Virus record (IMG/VR): IMGVR_UViG_3300049489_001239
Location: 1-39,128 of that record
Direction: 5' to 3' (one strand)
DNA length: 39,128 bases
DNA from: a virus
The translations under genes and the position numbers were made by a program. The notes beneath the pieces were generated by a model. It did not search any database. It saw nothing but the letters and a program-made list of their open reading frames with translations, and had not been told where the DNA came from. Below, piece after piece: positions 14,985 to 24,710 of this stretch; the first letter of the stretch is position 1, and every line of letters begins with the position of its first letter.

Positions 14985-17459
14985 ATGGCCACCGACAAGA
15001 GCATCAAGTACACCGCCACGGTCGACGACAACCCGTTCGCCGCGGCCACGCGCCGCATGGCCGAGAACCTCTCGGCCATGCAGCAGCGCTGGCTGGGCGT
15101 GGGCAGCAGCTGGGGCACCACCAGCAGCGCCATGGGCGCGCAGATCGGCCAGCTCACGCAGAGCGTGGCCGGCGGTGTCACGTCCATGGGCGGGCACTTC
15201 AGTGGCCTGCTGGAAGGCATCACGCGCACCAGCGGCGGCATGATGGCCATGGTGGGCGTGGCCGGCGCGCTGGCCGCCACCAAGGCGGTGAAAGCCACCG
15301 CCGAGATGACCGAAGGCGCCATGGACCTGGGCCGCGTGCTCGGCAGCAGCACGAACGAAGCGCAGCAGTGGCGCCTGGCGCTGGAAGACGTGGGCGCCAG
15401 CCAGGGCGACCTGGAAGGCGCCGCCAAGGGCATGGCCCGCCAGCTCAAGGAGAACGAAGCGAGCATGCAGGCCATGGGCCTGAGCACGCGTGACGCGTCG
15501 GGCAACCTGCGCCCCATGACCGATCTGCTGCAGGATGGCCTGGACATCCTGAACCAGCACAAGGAAGGCGCCGACCGTGCGCTCGCCTCGCAGCAGCTCT
15601 TCGGCCGCGGCGTGGATGCTTCGTCCAAGCTGCTGCTCGTCAACAAGGACACGCTGGCCGAGGCCAAGGCCACCATGCAGGAGCTGGGCCTTGAGGTCGG
15701 GGGCAATGCCGTGCAGGCCTGGAAGAACTGGGACAGCGCCACCGACCGCGCCGGCTTCAGCGTCAAGGGCCTGGGCAACACGGTCGGCACCATCCTCATG
15801 CCGGTGATGACGGACCTGGTCAAGCTGTTCAACCTGGCCATGCCCTACGCCATCGTCATTGCGCGCGGCGCCATCGGCGGGCTGGTCTCGGCGTTCTACT
15901 TCCTGCAGACCGGCGTGCGTACCACGTGGGAGGTGATCAACGCCATGGTGGTGTCGATCGCCGAGCCCATCCGCGCCGTGGTGGAAGCAGTGGGCCGCGC
16001 GATGGTGGGCGACTTCACCGGCGCCGCCACGGTGATGAAGAGCGTGCCCGGCACCATCCAGACCGCCTGGTCCACGGCCTTCGACAACATCGCCGAGAGC
16101 GCCGCCGACACGCGCGCCCGCGTGGCCGCCATCTTCACGCCCGACACCACGCCCGGCGCACCGGAAGGCCAGCGCGGCACCAAGGGCTACAAGCCCCCGC
16201 CTGACAAGGGCGGCAAGCCGGCCGCCGAAGCCAGCGACATGCCGTACTTCCAGAACGCGCTGGAGCAGGTCAAGCTGTACTACGCCCAGACCGACACCCT
16301 GCGCGAGTTCTCCAAGCAGCAGGAACTGGACTTCTGGAACACCATTCTCCAGAACACCAACCTCGCCACCAAGGACCGCCTGGCCATCCAGAAGAAGGCC
16401 ACCGAGCTCGAAGTGCAGGTGCTGCGCGAAAAGGCCAAGGAAGCGCAGCAGATCGACGCCATCGGCCTGAAGAGCTGGGAAGACCGCGAGCTTGCCCGCG
16501 TGGCCATGTCCGAGCAGGCCGCGCGCGAGGCGCTGGCCCTGGGCCGCATCACGCAGGGCCAGCTGCTGCAGCAGGAAGAGCAGTTCGAGCAGAGCCGCCA
16601 GGCCATCAAGCTGGGCGCGCTCACCGCCAAGCTGGCCACGCTGGACCCCGACCGTGACCCGGTGAAGTACGCCGAGGTCAACGCCCAGATCGAAGCGCTC
16701 GAGCTCGCGCACCAGCAGCGCCTGGCCGGCATCCGCGGCCAGGTGGCGGTGGAGTCGGCCGCCGAGCTGAACGCCATCTGGTCCGACCTGGGCAGCCGCA
16801 TGAGCGGCCTGTGGGACAGCGGCGTCCAGGCCATGATGAACGGCACGCTCACCTGGCGCAACGCCATGCGCGCCACCGGCACCGAGCTGGTGGGCTGGTT
16901 CGCCGGCATCGTGAAGCGCAAGGTGGTCACCTGGGTCACCGGCGAAGAGGCGCTCACCGCCGCCACCGCCGCCGGCACCATGCAGCGCTGGGCCATGGAA
17001 AGCTGGGCCGCGGCCAAGAGCGTGGCCCTGTGGGCCGCCACCGCGGTGAAGAACATCATGGTCAGCGCCTGGGAGGCCATGGCCGCCGCGTGGAAGGCCA
17101 TCGTGGGCATTCCTTACGTGGGCCCGTACCTCGCACCCATTGCGGCCGCGGCGGCCTTCGCGGGCGTGGCCAACCTGGCAGGCAACATCGCCAGCGCCGA
17201 GGGCGGCTTCGACATCCCGCGCGGCGTGAACCCCATGGTGCAGCTGCACGAGCAAGAGATGGTGCTCCCCCGCGCGCAGGCCGACGTCATCCGCAACATG
17301 GCCGCCGATGGCGGCGCCCCCGCCGCGCGCGGCGGCGACCTGCACCTGCACCTGCGCGGCGCCAGCGTGGGCGACTTCTTCCTCGTGCACCGGGCGGACT
17401 TGGTCAAGGCCATGAAGCAGGCGCACCGCGACGGCCACATCACCGGCATCAAGGCATGA
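14985..17459 (+). CDS. Tape measure protein (gpH-like)
   Basis: 824 residues, ATG three bases after the GT stop. It sets tail length and is ejected with the DNA. The N-terminal ~270 residues are helical and include a tape-measure core (MDLGRVLGSSTNEAQQWRLALEDVGASQGDLEGAAKGMARQL, then QQLFGRGVDASSKLLLVN). A central hydrophobic stretch (ILMPVMTDLVKLFNLAMPYAIVIARGAIGGLVSAFYFLQTGV, about 265-310) can cross membranes. A linker (TPDTTPGAPEGQRGTKGYKPPPDKGG) and coiled coil (about 415-590) follow, then a Trp/Ala-rich region and a conserved C-terminus with EGGFDIPRGVNPMVQLHEQEMVLPRAQADVIRNM. At roughly 0.15 nm per residue the length predicts a tail of about 120 nm (rule of thumb). Confidence 0.93.
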   Translation: MATDKSIKYTATVDDNPFAAATRRMAENLSAMQQRWLGVGSSWGTTSSAMGAQIGQLTQSVAGGVTSMGGHFSGLLEGITRTSGGMMAMVGVAGALAATKAVKATAEMTEGAMDLGRVLGSSTNEAQQWRLALEDVGASQGDLEGAAKGMARQLKENEASMQAMGLSTRDASGNLRPMTDLLQDGLDILNQHKEGADRALASQQLFGRGVDASSKLLLVNKDTLAEAKATMQELGLEVGGNAVQAWKNWDSATDRAGFSVKGLGNTVGTILMPVMTDLVKLFNLAMPYAIVIARGAIGGLVSAFYFLQTGVRTTWEVINAMVVSIAEPIRAVVEAVGRAMVGDFTGAATVMKSVPGTIQTAWSTAFDNIAESAADTRARVAAIFTPDTTPGAPEGQRGTKGYKPPPDKGGKPAAEASDMPYFQNALEQVKLYYAQTDTLREFSKQQELDFWNTILQNTNLATKDRLAIQKKATELEVQVLREKAKEAQQIDAIGLKSWEDRELARVAMSEQAAREALALGRITQGQLLQQEEQFEQSRQAIKLGALTAKLATLDPDRDPVKYAEVNAQIEALELAHQQRLAGIRGQVAVESAAELNAIWSDLGSRMSGLWDSGVQAMMNGTLTWRNAMRATGTELVGWFAGIVKRKVVTWVTGEEALTAATAAGTMQRWAMESWAAAKSVALWAATAVKNIMVSAWEAMAAAWKAIVGIPYVGPYLAPIAAAAAFAGVANLAGNIASAEGGFDIPRGVNPMVQLHEQEMVLPRAQADVIRNMAADGGAPAARGGDLHLHLRGASVGDFFLVHRADLVKAMKQAHRDGHITGIKA

Positions 17460-18064
17460 GCGACGCTGTGTACCCCGTGCTGCCCGGCCTGACGTGGCCG
17501 GTGAAGCGCACGCCCATCTTCAGCACCAAGATCAGCACCACGCCGAGCGGGCGTGAGTTTGCCCAGGCGCGAATGACCTACCCGCGCTACCGCTACGGGC
17601 TCACCTACGAGTTCCTGCGCAGCGAGGCGGCCTACCTGCAGTTCCAGACGCTGTTCGGCTTCTACGGCCAGCGCCTGGGCATGTACGACAGCTTCCTGTT
17701 CCGCGACGAAGACGACCGCGCCGTCACCGCGCAAGGCTTCGGCACGGGAGACGGCACCACCGTGGCCTTCCAGCTCGTGCGCGCGCTGGGCGGCCACACC
17801 GTGCCCGTGTGGGCGGTGGACAGCAGCGCCGGCGCGCCCACCATCTTCGTGGCCGGCGTGCCCAAGACCGCCGGCGCCGACTACACGCTCAGCGCCACCG
17901 GCCTGGTCACCTTCACCACCGCGCCGGCCGCGGCCGCCGCGCTCACATGGACCGGCGCGTACTACTGGCGCTGCCGGTTCGAGATGGACGAGATGCCGCT
18001 CGACCAGTTCATGCGCCACTTCTGGAAGACCGGCGAAGTGCGCTTCATCACCCGCAAGCCATGA
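17456..18064 (+). CDS. Tail-tip protein, DUF2460 family (gpM-position)
   Basis: 202 residues from the ATG at 17456 (ATGA overlap with the tape measure stop). Family features: YPVLPGLTWPVKRTPIFSTKISTTPSGREFAQARMTYPRYRYGLTYEFLRS near the start, FQTLFGFYGQRLGMYDSFLFRDEDD, and the end FEMDEMPLDQFMRHFWKTGEVRFITRKP, all characteristic of DUF2460. These proteins replace lambda gpM in many phages and connect the tube end to the tail-tip complex. The neighbours DUF2163 and NlpC/P60 complete the usual four-gene set ahead of the central fibre. Confidence 0.93.
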   Translation: MSDAVYPVLPGLTWPVKRTPIFSTKISTTPSGREFAQARMTYPRYRYGLTYEFLRSEAAYLQFQTLFGFYGQRLGMYDSFLFRDEDDRAVTAQGFGTGDGTTVAFQLVRALGGHTVPVWAVDSSAGAPTIFVAGVPKTAGADYTLSATGLVTFTTAPAAAAALTWTGAYYWRCRFEMDEMPLDQFMRHFWKTGEVRFITRKP

Positions 18065-18957
18065 AGACACCTTCGTGGGAACCCAGCCCCGGCGCGCTGG
18101 TGGCCTGGCTGAACGCGAACACGCAGGCCCGGCCGATCGACGCGTGGACCTTCACGCTGGCCGGCGGCACCGTGCTGCGCTACAGCGGCGGCGACAGGCT
18201 CATCACCGTCAACGCCACCACCTGGCTGCTGGGCCCTGGCCTGCAGCGCCAGCAGCTGCGCCAGACCATCGGCGTGGCGGTGGACAGCCTCACCCTGCGC
18301 CTCACGGCCGACGCCGGCGTGCTGGTGAGCGGCACGCCCATCTTGCAGGCGCTTGCGAAGGGCGCCTTTGCGGGCGCCACGGTGCTGCTCGAGCGCGCCT
18401 TCCTCGACGACGACAACGCCTGCCGCGGCCTGGTGCCGCTGTTCTTCGGCCGCATGGGCGGCATCCGCGCCTCGCGCTCCGAAGCCACCATCGAAGTGCG
18501 CTCGCACGCCGAGCTGCTCGACGTGATGATCCCGGGCGACGTGTACCAGCCCGGCTGCCGCAACACCGTGTTCGACGCGCAGTGCGGCCTTTCCGCCGCG
18601 GCCCACACCGTGGCCGGCAGCACCAGCACCGCCGGCGACAGCACGCGCCGCGTGCTCACCAGCACCAGCGCCGCCGTCACCGCCAAGCCCACCGCCTGGG
18701 CCGACCTGGGGCTGCTCACCTTCACCAGCGGGGCCAACGTGGGCCAGGCGCGCACCGTGCGCTCGCACGTGCTCGCCGCCGGCGTGGCCACGGTGGCGGC
18801 GGTGTACCCGTTCCCGTTTGCCATCGGCGCGGGCGACAGCTTCACCCTGCGCGCCGGCTGCAACAAGGTGAAGGACGGCGACTGCACCGTCAAGTTCAGC
18901 AACGTGGCCCGCTTCCGCGGCGAGCCCTACATCCCCGCGCCGGAGACCGTGCTGTGA
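18061..18957 (+). CDS. Tail-tip protein, DUF2163/BR0599 family (gpL-position)
   Basis: 298 residues, ATG overlapping the previous stop. The N-terminal DUF2163 part (LVAWLNANTQARPIDAWTFTLAGGTVLRYSGGDRLITV) and the C-terminal BR0599-type part (CRNTVFDAQCGL ... AGCNKVKDGDCTVKFSNVARFRGEPYIP) are clear. Four cysteines (166, 175, 267, 275) are arranged as C-x8-C and C-x7-C, like the iron-sulfur-binding C-terminal domain of lambda gpL. A Ser/Thr/Ala-rich insert of about 90 residues separates the two pairs. The protein would sit in the tail tip between the DUF2460 ring and the central fibre. Cluster binding is inferred from the cysteine pattern. Confidence 0.92.
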   Translation: MKTPSWEPSPGALVAWLNANTQARPIDAWTFTLAGGTVLRYSGGDRLITVNATTWLLGPGLQRQQLRQTIGVAVDSLTLRLTADAGVLVSGTPILQALAKGAFAGATVLLERAFLDDDNACRGLVPLFFGRMGGIRASRSEATIEVRSHAELLDVMIPGDVYQPGCRNTVFDAQCGLSAAAHTVAGSTSTAGDSTRRVLTSTSAAVTAKPTAWADLGLLTFTSGANVGQARTVRSHVLAAGVATVAAVYPFPFAIGAGDSFTLRAGCNKVKDGDCTVKFSNVARFRGEPYIPAPETVL

Positions 18958-19397
18958 GCCAGGCGCTGCGGGCCCGCATCGTGGCCGAAGCCTGGGCCTG
19001 GCAGGGCACCAAGTACCACCACCACGGCCGCTTGAAGGGCGTGGGGGTCGACTGCGCAAACCTGCTGGCCGCCGTGTACGAAGCGGCGGGCGCCATCGGC
19101 CACGTGGAGCTGGGCGACTACTCGCCCCAGTGGCACCAGCACCACACGCGCGAGCTGTTCCTCGAATGGCTGGAGCGCCTGGGCGCGCGCCGCCTGCCCG
19201 AGGGCCAGGCCCCGCAGGCTGGCGACGTGGGCGTGTGGCACTACGAAAAGACCTTCAGCCACGGCGGCATCGTCGTCGAAGGCGGTGCGGACCCGCTGGT
19301 GCTGCACGCCTACATCGGCCGCCGCGTGGTGCCCACCCGCTGCAGCGAAGAGCCGCTGCGCGGCGTGCCTGCCTGCTTCTGGAGCATCGTGGAATGA
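18954..19397 (+). CDS. NlpC/P60-family tail-tip peptidase (gpK-like)
   Basis: 147 residues from the GTG at 18954 (GTGA overlap). Catalytic residues of the NlpC/P60 fold are visible: Cys34 in GVDCANLL, His103 in FSHGGIVV, and a following polar position (LHAYIG). Such enzymes cut stem-peptide bonds in peptidoglycan and, in tail tips, assist wall penetration or tip assembly; lambda gpK has an equivalent domain. The lambda gpK Mov34/JAMM domain is absent, as is usual in DUF2460-type phages. It is between the gpL-position protein and the central fibre. Confidence 0.92.
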   Translation: MSQALRARIVAEAWAWQGTKYHHHGRLKGVGVDCANLLAAVYEAAGAIGHVELGDYSPQWHQHHTRELFLEWLERLGARRLPEGQAPQAGDVGVWHYEKTFSHGGIVVEGGADPLVLHAYIGRRVVPTRCSEEPLRGVPACFWSIVE

Positions 19398-22300
19398 GCG
19401 GCTCGCAAACGCTGTCGATGAGCGAAACGCGCATCGAAGCAGTCAAGCTGCAGAGCAGCGCCTACGGCGTCACCATCCCCGTGGTGGGCGGCGTCAACCG
19501 CGTGCCGGGCAACCTGGTGTGGTACGGCGACTTCCTGGCCGAGCCCACCACCACCACCACCGGCGGCGGCGGCAAGGGCGGCGGCGTGAAGACGCAGAAC
19601 ACCGCGTATGCCTACTCTGCGGCCGTCATCATGGGCATCTGCCAGGGCCCCATCGGCGCGGTGTCGCGCATCTGGAAGGGCAAGGAAGTCCTGGCCAACG
19701 ACGACCTGGCCAACAACGCGCTGCCCGCCAGCCAGATCTGGACGGTGCCCGCCAGCGGCGCGATGACGCTCACGCTGACGCACGGCGCCACCATCGTGGG
19801 TGACCCGGTGGTGCGCGTGTCCATGGAGGACGCCCACGGCCTGTACATCGGCCGCTTGCACGCCGGTGTCGACTTCGCGGTGGCCGGCGGCGTGTTCACC
19901 GTGCTGCGCGATGTGTGGCGGGGGCGCTCGCTGTCCATCCAGTACAGCTACTCCGTCAGCGTGCCGGCCGGTGCGGTGCTCACGCGGCTGAACGCATCGC
20001 TGGCCCTGGGCACCATGTCGCAGGCCGCGCCCTCCTGGCTGGCCAGCGGCTTCCCGGCCGAGGCGCTGGCCTACCCAGGGCTGGCCTACATCCACAGCCA
20101 GAAGTACAGCCTGGGCACCGGCGCGCAGGTGGAGAACCACAGCTTCGAGGTGCAGGGCAGCGGCGCCTACTTCTACGGCCCGCTGGTGGCCGACTGCAAC
20201 CCCGCCGAGTTCGCCGTCAGCGTGCTCACCCATGGCCGCTACGGCGCGCGCATGCCCGGCGAAACGCTGGAGGTGGAAGACTGGTCCAACTACGTGGCCG
20301 CCGCCGGCCTGCTGATGAGCCCGCTGCTCACGGAGCAGGTGCGCGCCAGCGAGTTCATCGACCTGCTCTGCCGCATGACCAACGCCGCCGCGGTGTGGAG
20401 CGTGGACCGCCTGCGCATCGTGCCCTACGCCGACGCGGCCGTCACCGGCAACGGCGTGACCTTCACGCCCAACACCACGCCGCTCTACGACCTGAACGAC
20501 GACTGCTGGCTGCAAGACGGCAGCGACGACCCGCTGGAGTGGACGGTCAAGGAACCCAGCGACCGCTTCAACCACGTGCGCGTGGAGTTCAACGACCGCG
20601 GTGCATGGGACGGCGCCAAGTGGACCGGCCACTACAACAAGACCATCGCCGAAGCGAAAGACGACGCCGACATCGCGGCCAACGGCCTGCGCACCATGGA
20701 CACCATCAGTGCCCCGTGGATCTGCGACGCGGCGGTGGCGCAGCTGGTGGCCGAGGTCTTCAAGCAGCGCAGCCTGAACATCACCGGCACCGGCCGCTTC
20801 AAGCTCCCGTGGGCCTACGGCCTGCTGGAGTGCATGGACCTCGTCACCCTCACCGACGCCGGGCTGGGCTTCGACAGGCTGCCCGTACGCGTGATCTCCG
20901 TGGGGGAAGACGAAGACGGCGACCTTGAGCTTGAGGTCGAAGACTGGCCCCTCGGCACCGCCACCCCCACGCGCTACCCCAGCCAGCTGGCCAGCGGCTT
21001 CCAGCAAGACTGGAACGTGGCGCCGGGCGCCATCACCACAGCCACCATCTTCGAAGCGCCGGTGGAGCTGACCACCACCGGCCTGGAGCTCTACGTCGCG
21101 CTGAACAGCACCTCACCCACCTGGGGCGGGGCCGACGTGTGGATCTCGGTGGACGGCAGCAACTACCGCCGCGCCGCCCGCGTGACCGGCCGCGCCCGCA
21201 CCGGCCGCATCACCGGCCCCGTGGCCGGCAACGTGCTGCCGGTGGACGTGGGCGCCAACAACGAGATGCTCACCGGCAGCGCCGCCGATGCCGCCGCGCT
21301 GGCCACCCTGTGCTACGTGGGCGGCGCCAGCCCGGAGTATCTGGCCCACACCACCGCCACGCTCACCGGCGCTGGCCAGTACAACCTCACGCTGGCCGCG
21401 CGCGGCGCCTACGGCACGCCGGTGGCGGCGCACAGCACCAACGACCCCTTCGTGCGGGTGGACAGCGCCGTGGCCAAGAGCGGCCCGCTGGACTTGGCGC
21501 TGATCGGTCAGACCGTCTACTTCAAGTTCACGTCGTTCAACGTCTTCGGCGGCGGCCAACAGAGCCTGGGCGAAGTGGCGCCGGTGGCGTACGCCGTCAG
21601 TGGCTTCATGGCCAGGCTGCCGCCCAGCACGCCCACGGGCTTCACCGCCACGGCCGAGCCCTTCGGCGTGCGGCTGCGGGTGAACCAGAACCCCGAACCC
21701 GACGTGCTGCGTTACGAATACCGCAGCGGCGCCAGCTGGGTCACCGCCGCGGTGCTGGAAGAGAACGGCGGCACCAGCTACCCCTGGGTGGTGCAGAACG
21801 CAGGCGCCTACACCGTGTGGGTGGCCGCGGTAGACGTGTTCGGCAACTACAGCACGCCGGTCAGCGCCACCGCCGCCGTGGCCGCGCCCGGCCTGGCCGA
21901 CCTGCAGGCCGCGCTGTCGGGCACCGACCTGAACCTGAGCTGGGGCGCCACGGCCGGGTCTTTCGCCATCGCGGGGTACGAAGTGCGGCACGGCGCCAGC
22001 TGGGCGGCGGGCGCGGTGCTGCAGTTCGTGCAGAGCAGCAAGTACAACGAGCTGGTCAAGTGGGGCGGTACGCGCACCTACTGGGTGGCCGCGATCGACG
22101 TCAAGGGCAACGTGGGCACGCCCGCCAGCCTGGTGGTCACCATCACCGCGCCGGGCGCCGTGCAGGCGCAGCGCAGCGAGGTGGTGGACAACAACGCCCT
22201 GCTGTACTGGGGCGCCCCGGTCGTGGGCAGCCTGCCCGTGGAGCGCTACGAAGTGCGCAAGGGCGCCACCTGGGCCGGCGGCACCGTGGTGGGCAGCAAC

Positions 22301-23143
22301 GGCAACAGCACGTTCGCGGCCATCTTCGAGCAGCAGGCCGGCAGCTTCACGTACTGGATCACGGCGGTCGACTCGGCGGGCAACCTGGGCGCGCCGGCCG
22401 CGGTGTCGGCCACCATCGGCCAACCGCCCGACTACGTGCTGCGCAGCAACATCGACAGCACCTTCACCGGCATCAAGACCAACCTGTACCTGGAGGCCGG
22501 AAAGCTGATCGGCCCGGTGAGCACCACGCAGACGTGGGCCACGCACTTCAGCGGCAACGGATGGGCCACGCCTGCCGACCAGGTGGCCGCAGGCTTCCCG
22601 CTCTACGCCATGCCCAGCCTGGCCAGCGGCGCATACGAGGAGGTCTTCGACTACGGAACCACGCTGCCGGCGACATCCATCACGGTGACGCTGAACTCGA
22701 CCGTGCTGGCCGGCAGCGTGACCGCCAGCCCGACGATCTCGTGGTCGGCCGACAACGTGAGCTACACCTCCGGCACCGTCGGCCAGGCGCAGGTGCTGGC
22801 GCCGGCGGGCTTCCGCTACGTGAAGGTGCGCTACGACTTCACGTGCACTGCCGGTGCCAACCTCATCGAGATCAGCGGCATGAACGTCCGCCTGGCCAGC
22901 AAGCAGAAGACCGACAGCGGCAAGGCCACCATCACCAACGCCACGAACGGCGTGGTCGTGAACTTCAACCAGAGCTTCATCGACGCTGACACGCCAATCG
23001 TGCAGCCCGATGGCACCACGCCGCTGATCCCCGTGGTCGACTTCTCCGACGTGCCGAACCCCACGTCGTTCACCGTCTATCTCTACAACACGTCCGGCGT
23101 GAAGGTGACAGGCTCCTTCAGCTGGACAGCGCGAGGCTCCTGA
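19394..23143 (+). CDS. Central tail fibre / tip attachment protein (gpJ-like)
   Basis: 1249 residues from the ATG at 19394 (ATGA overlap); the frame is open upstream to 19130 but that is inside the NlpC gene. The N-terminal ~600 residues carry the tail-hub region (VKLQSSAYGVTIPVVGGVNRVPGNLVWYGDF, a TTTTTGGGGKGGGV loop, YAYSAAVIMGICQGPIGAVSRIWKGK; later FNHVRVEFNDRGAWDG and LVTLTDAGLGFDRLPVRV). Residues ~740-1010 contain three fibronectin-III-like modules, each ending with (Y)TVWVAAVDVFGNYSTPVS-type strands. The C-terminal ~230 residues form further beta domains that may contact the receptor. It would form the trimeric hub that opens on host binding. Confidence 0.93.
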   Translation: MSGSQTLSMSETRIEAVKLQSSAYGVTIPVVGGVNRVPGNLVWYGDFLAEPTTTTTGGGGKGGGVKTQNTAYAYSAAVIMGICQGPIGAVSRIWKGKEVLANDDLANNALPASQIWTVPASGAMTLTLTHGATIVGDPVVRVSMEDAHGLYIGRLHAGVDFAVAGGVFTVLRDVWRGRSLSIQYSYSVSVPAGAVLTRLNASLALGTMSQAAPSWLASGFPAEALAYPGLAYIHSQKYSLGTGAQVENHSFEVQGSGAYFYGPLVADCNPAEFAVSVLTHGRYGARMPGETLEVEDWSNYVAAAGLLMSPLLTEQVRASEFIDLLCRMTNAAAVWSVDRLRIVPYADAAVTGNGVTFTPNTTPLYDLNDDCWLQDGSDDPLEWTVKEPSDRFNHVRVEFNDRGAWDGAKWTGHYNKTIAEAKDDADIAANGLRTMDTISAPWICDAAVAQLVAEVFKQRSLNITGTGRFKLPWAYGLLECMDLVTLTDAGLGFDRLPVRVISVGEDEDGDLELEVEDWPLGTATPTRYPSQLASGFQQDWNVAPGAITTATIFEAPVELTTTGLELYVALNSTSPTWGGADVWISVDGSNYRRAARVTGRARTGRITGPVAGNVLPVDVGANNEMLTGSAADAAALATLCYVGGASPEYLAHTTATLTGAGQYNLTLAARGAYGTPVAAHSTNDPFVRVDSAVAKSGPLDLALIGQTVYFKFTSFNVFGGGQQSLGEVAPVAYAVSGFMARLPPSTPTGFTATAEPFGVRLRVNQNPEPDVLRYEYRSGASWVTAAVLEENGGTSYPWVVQNAGAYTVWVAAVDVFGNYSTPVSATAAVAAPGLADLQAALSGTDLNLSWGATAGSFAIAGYEVRHGASWAAGAVLQFVQSSKYNELVKWGGTRTYWVAAIDVKGNVGTPASLVVTITAPGAVQAQRSEVVDNNALLYWGAPVVGSLPVERYEVRKGATWAGGTVVGSNGNSTFAAIFEQQAGSFTYWITAVDSAGNLGAPAAVSATIGQPPDYVLRSNIDSTFTGIKTNLYLEAGKLIGPVSTTQTWATHFSGNGWATPADQVAAGFPLYAMPSLASGAYEEVFDYGTTLPATSITVTLNSTVLAGSVTASPTISWSADNVSYTSGTVGQAQVLAPAGFRYVKVRYDFTCTAGANLIEISGMNVRLASKQKTDSGKATITNATNGVVVNFNQSFIDADTPIVQPDGTTPLIPVVDFSDVPNPTSFTVYLYNTSGVKVTGSFSWTARGS

Positions 23144-23145
23144 CC

Positions 23146-24699
23146 ATGGCGATCGACTTCACCAAGCCGGCCACCGCCGACAACTACACCACCGTCTTCG
23201 TTCCTAGCATCCTAGCGAACCAGACCGCGCTGGCGCAGCTGCTCGACAGCGGCCTCGTCAGCATCACCGGCACACCTCCGACCGGGGCGAAGCGGTACAA
23301 CCGGACGAGCTCGGCGCTGGAAGAGTGGAACGGAAGCGCGTGGGTCGTGATGCCGCTGCAGGGCATCACGTACAGCGCCAACAAGATCGGCGTCAACGTC
23401 ACGCCCACGGCCGGGCTGCACGTGGTGGCACCAGCGTCGACGACGTATGCGAAGTGGGACGCGCCCACTGCGGCATTTGGCTATCACCAGTTCATGCAGG
23501 GTGGTGTCGCGTTCGGCTACCTCGGGCAAGCCAGTGGCCTCATCAGTGGTGGTCTTGGCACAGACCTGGCGATCCGAACTCAGGGCAACTTGATCTTCGG
23601 GCAGTCGTCGACCGAGATTGTGCGAATGGATAGCGTTGGTCGCGTGGGCATCGGCACCGTGCCGGTGAACAGCGCGGCCAATGCGACGAACCTGCAAATC
23701 GGCAACCCCCTTGTCGCGGGCGGGTCAGGCATCACGATCGGCGCCACGACAACGAGCGACATCGCGTTCGCGGATGGGGTCGATGGCTCGTCGCAGTTTG
23801 CGGGCATGATCCGCTACAGCCACGCGTCCGACACGATGGGCCTGTGGACCGCTGGTGTTCAGCGCGTCACGATCGGCCCGCTTGGTGCCGTCACCATCGC
23901 GTCGCTCGCCGCAGCACCAGGGCTTCACGTCAACGGCGGCGACGTCACGACTGGCGCTGCGATTCAACTCATCGGCGTCGATCGGAACTGGCAGATCGCG
24001 CAGGGTGGAACTCGTGGCGGCGGGGCTGGCGGCATCGCGTTCTACGACACCGTCTCTGCGGCGACGCGGCTCTCGATCAGCGCGCTTGGCCTCGTCAACG
24101 CGCCAGTCGGATTCTCCGGGCCAGGCTCCGGGCTCACAGCCCTAAGCGCCGACAACATCGCCAGCGGCACGCTCGCGAACGCGCGCACGACCGGCGCCAC
24201 GGCTGCGACTTCGAACACGCTTGCACTGCGCGACGCGAACGGCGACACCGCCGTGCGTGGATTGGCGCTTGGCAACACGGCGGTGGCCGGTGCCAACGTG
24301 TTGGACTGGTATGAGGAGGCCGCAGCGGTTTCGCCCGGCATGACTTTCGGCGGCAGCTCCACCGGGTGGACCTTCTCAGTTGTCGCGGCGGCTGCAACGC
24401 GGTTGGGCAATCGCGTCGACTTCTCGATCGAACTGAGCGTCACCGCTGTCGGCGCCGCCAACGGCATTGCCAACGTCACGGGCTTGCCGTGGACCGCGAC
24501 ACTGTCGCAGATCGTCAGCTTTGAGGCCGTCAACCTGGTCAGTGTTGCCCACGAGCGCTTGACCGCGACAACGCTCGCCACGACCACGCGGGTGAACCTT
24601 GGGCAGTACGTGTCGGCAACCGGGTCCGGCACGACGTTGACGCACGCCAATTTCCAGGTGGGCAGCAACGTGCGTGTGTTTGGCACCTATTTCGTCTGA
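23146..24699 (+). CDS. Distal tail fibre protein
   Basis: 517 residues, starting two bases after gpJ. The beginning (FTKPATADNYTTVFVPSILANQTALAQLLD) is a typical fibre attachment segment. The middle is Gly/Thr-rich repeated beta structure (GRVGIGTVPVNSAANATNLQIGN, GLTALSADNIASGTLANARTTGA), seen in trimeric fibres. The last ~125 residues (DWYEEAAAVSPGMTFGGSSTGWTFSV ... VGSNVRVFGTYFV) look like a C-terminal beta-sandwich head. Codon use here is visibly less GC3-biased than in the neighbours (for example GTTGGTCGC, TTTGCG, CTTGGT), suggesting acquisition by exchange. A role in host recognition is inferred. Confidence 0.85.
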   Translation: MAIDFTKPATADNYTTVFVPSILANQTALAQLLDSGLVSITGTPPTGAKRYNRTSSALEEWNGSAWVVMPLQGITYSANKIGVNVTPTAGLHVVAPASTTYAKWDAPTAAFGYHQFMQGGVAFGYLGQASGLISGGLGTDLAIRTQGNLIFGQSSTEIVRMDSVGRVGIGTVPVNSAANATNLQIGNPLVAGGSGITIGATTTSDIAFADGVDGSSQFAGMIRYSHASDTMGLWTAGVQRVTIGPLGAVTIASLAAAPGLHVNGGDVTTGAAIQLIGVDRNWQIAQGGTRGGGAGGIAFYDTVSAATRLSISALGLVNAPVGFSGPGSGLTALSADNIASGTLANARTTGATAATSNTLALRDANGDTAVRGLALGNTAVAGANVLDWYEEAAAVSPGMTFGGSSTGWTFSVVAAAATRLGNRVDFSIELSVTAVGAANGIANVTGLPWTATLSQIVSFEAVNLVSVAHERLTATTLATTTRVNLGQYVSATGSGTTLTHANFQVGSNVRVFGTYFV

Positions 24700-24710
24700 G
24701 CGTAACCAGC

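Noticed and set aside
14463-17438. 991-codon open frame on the minus strand opposite the tape measure gene
   Set aside because: Antisense shadow of high GC3 coding sequence: composition His/Gly/Ala/Arg-rich, no domains, while the plus strand encodes a clear tape measure protein.
18954-19397. NlpC/P60 protein as the lytic endolysin
   Set aside because: It is embedded in the tail-tip operon in the gpK position and overlaps gpL- and gpJ-type genes; it is a tail component.
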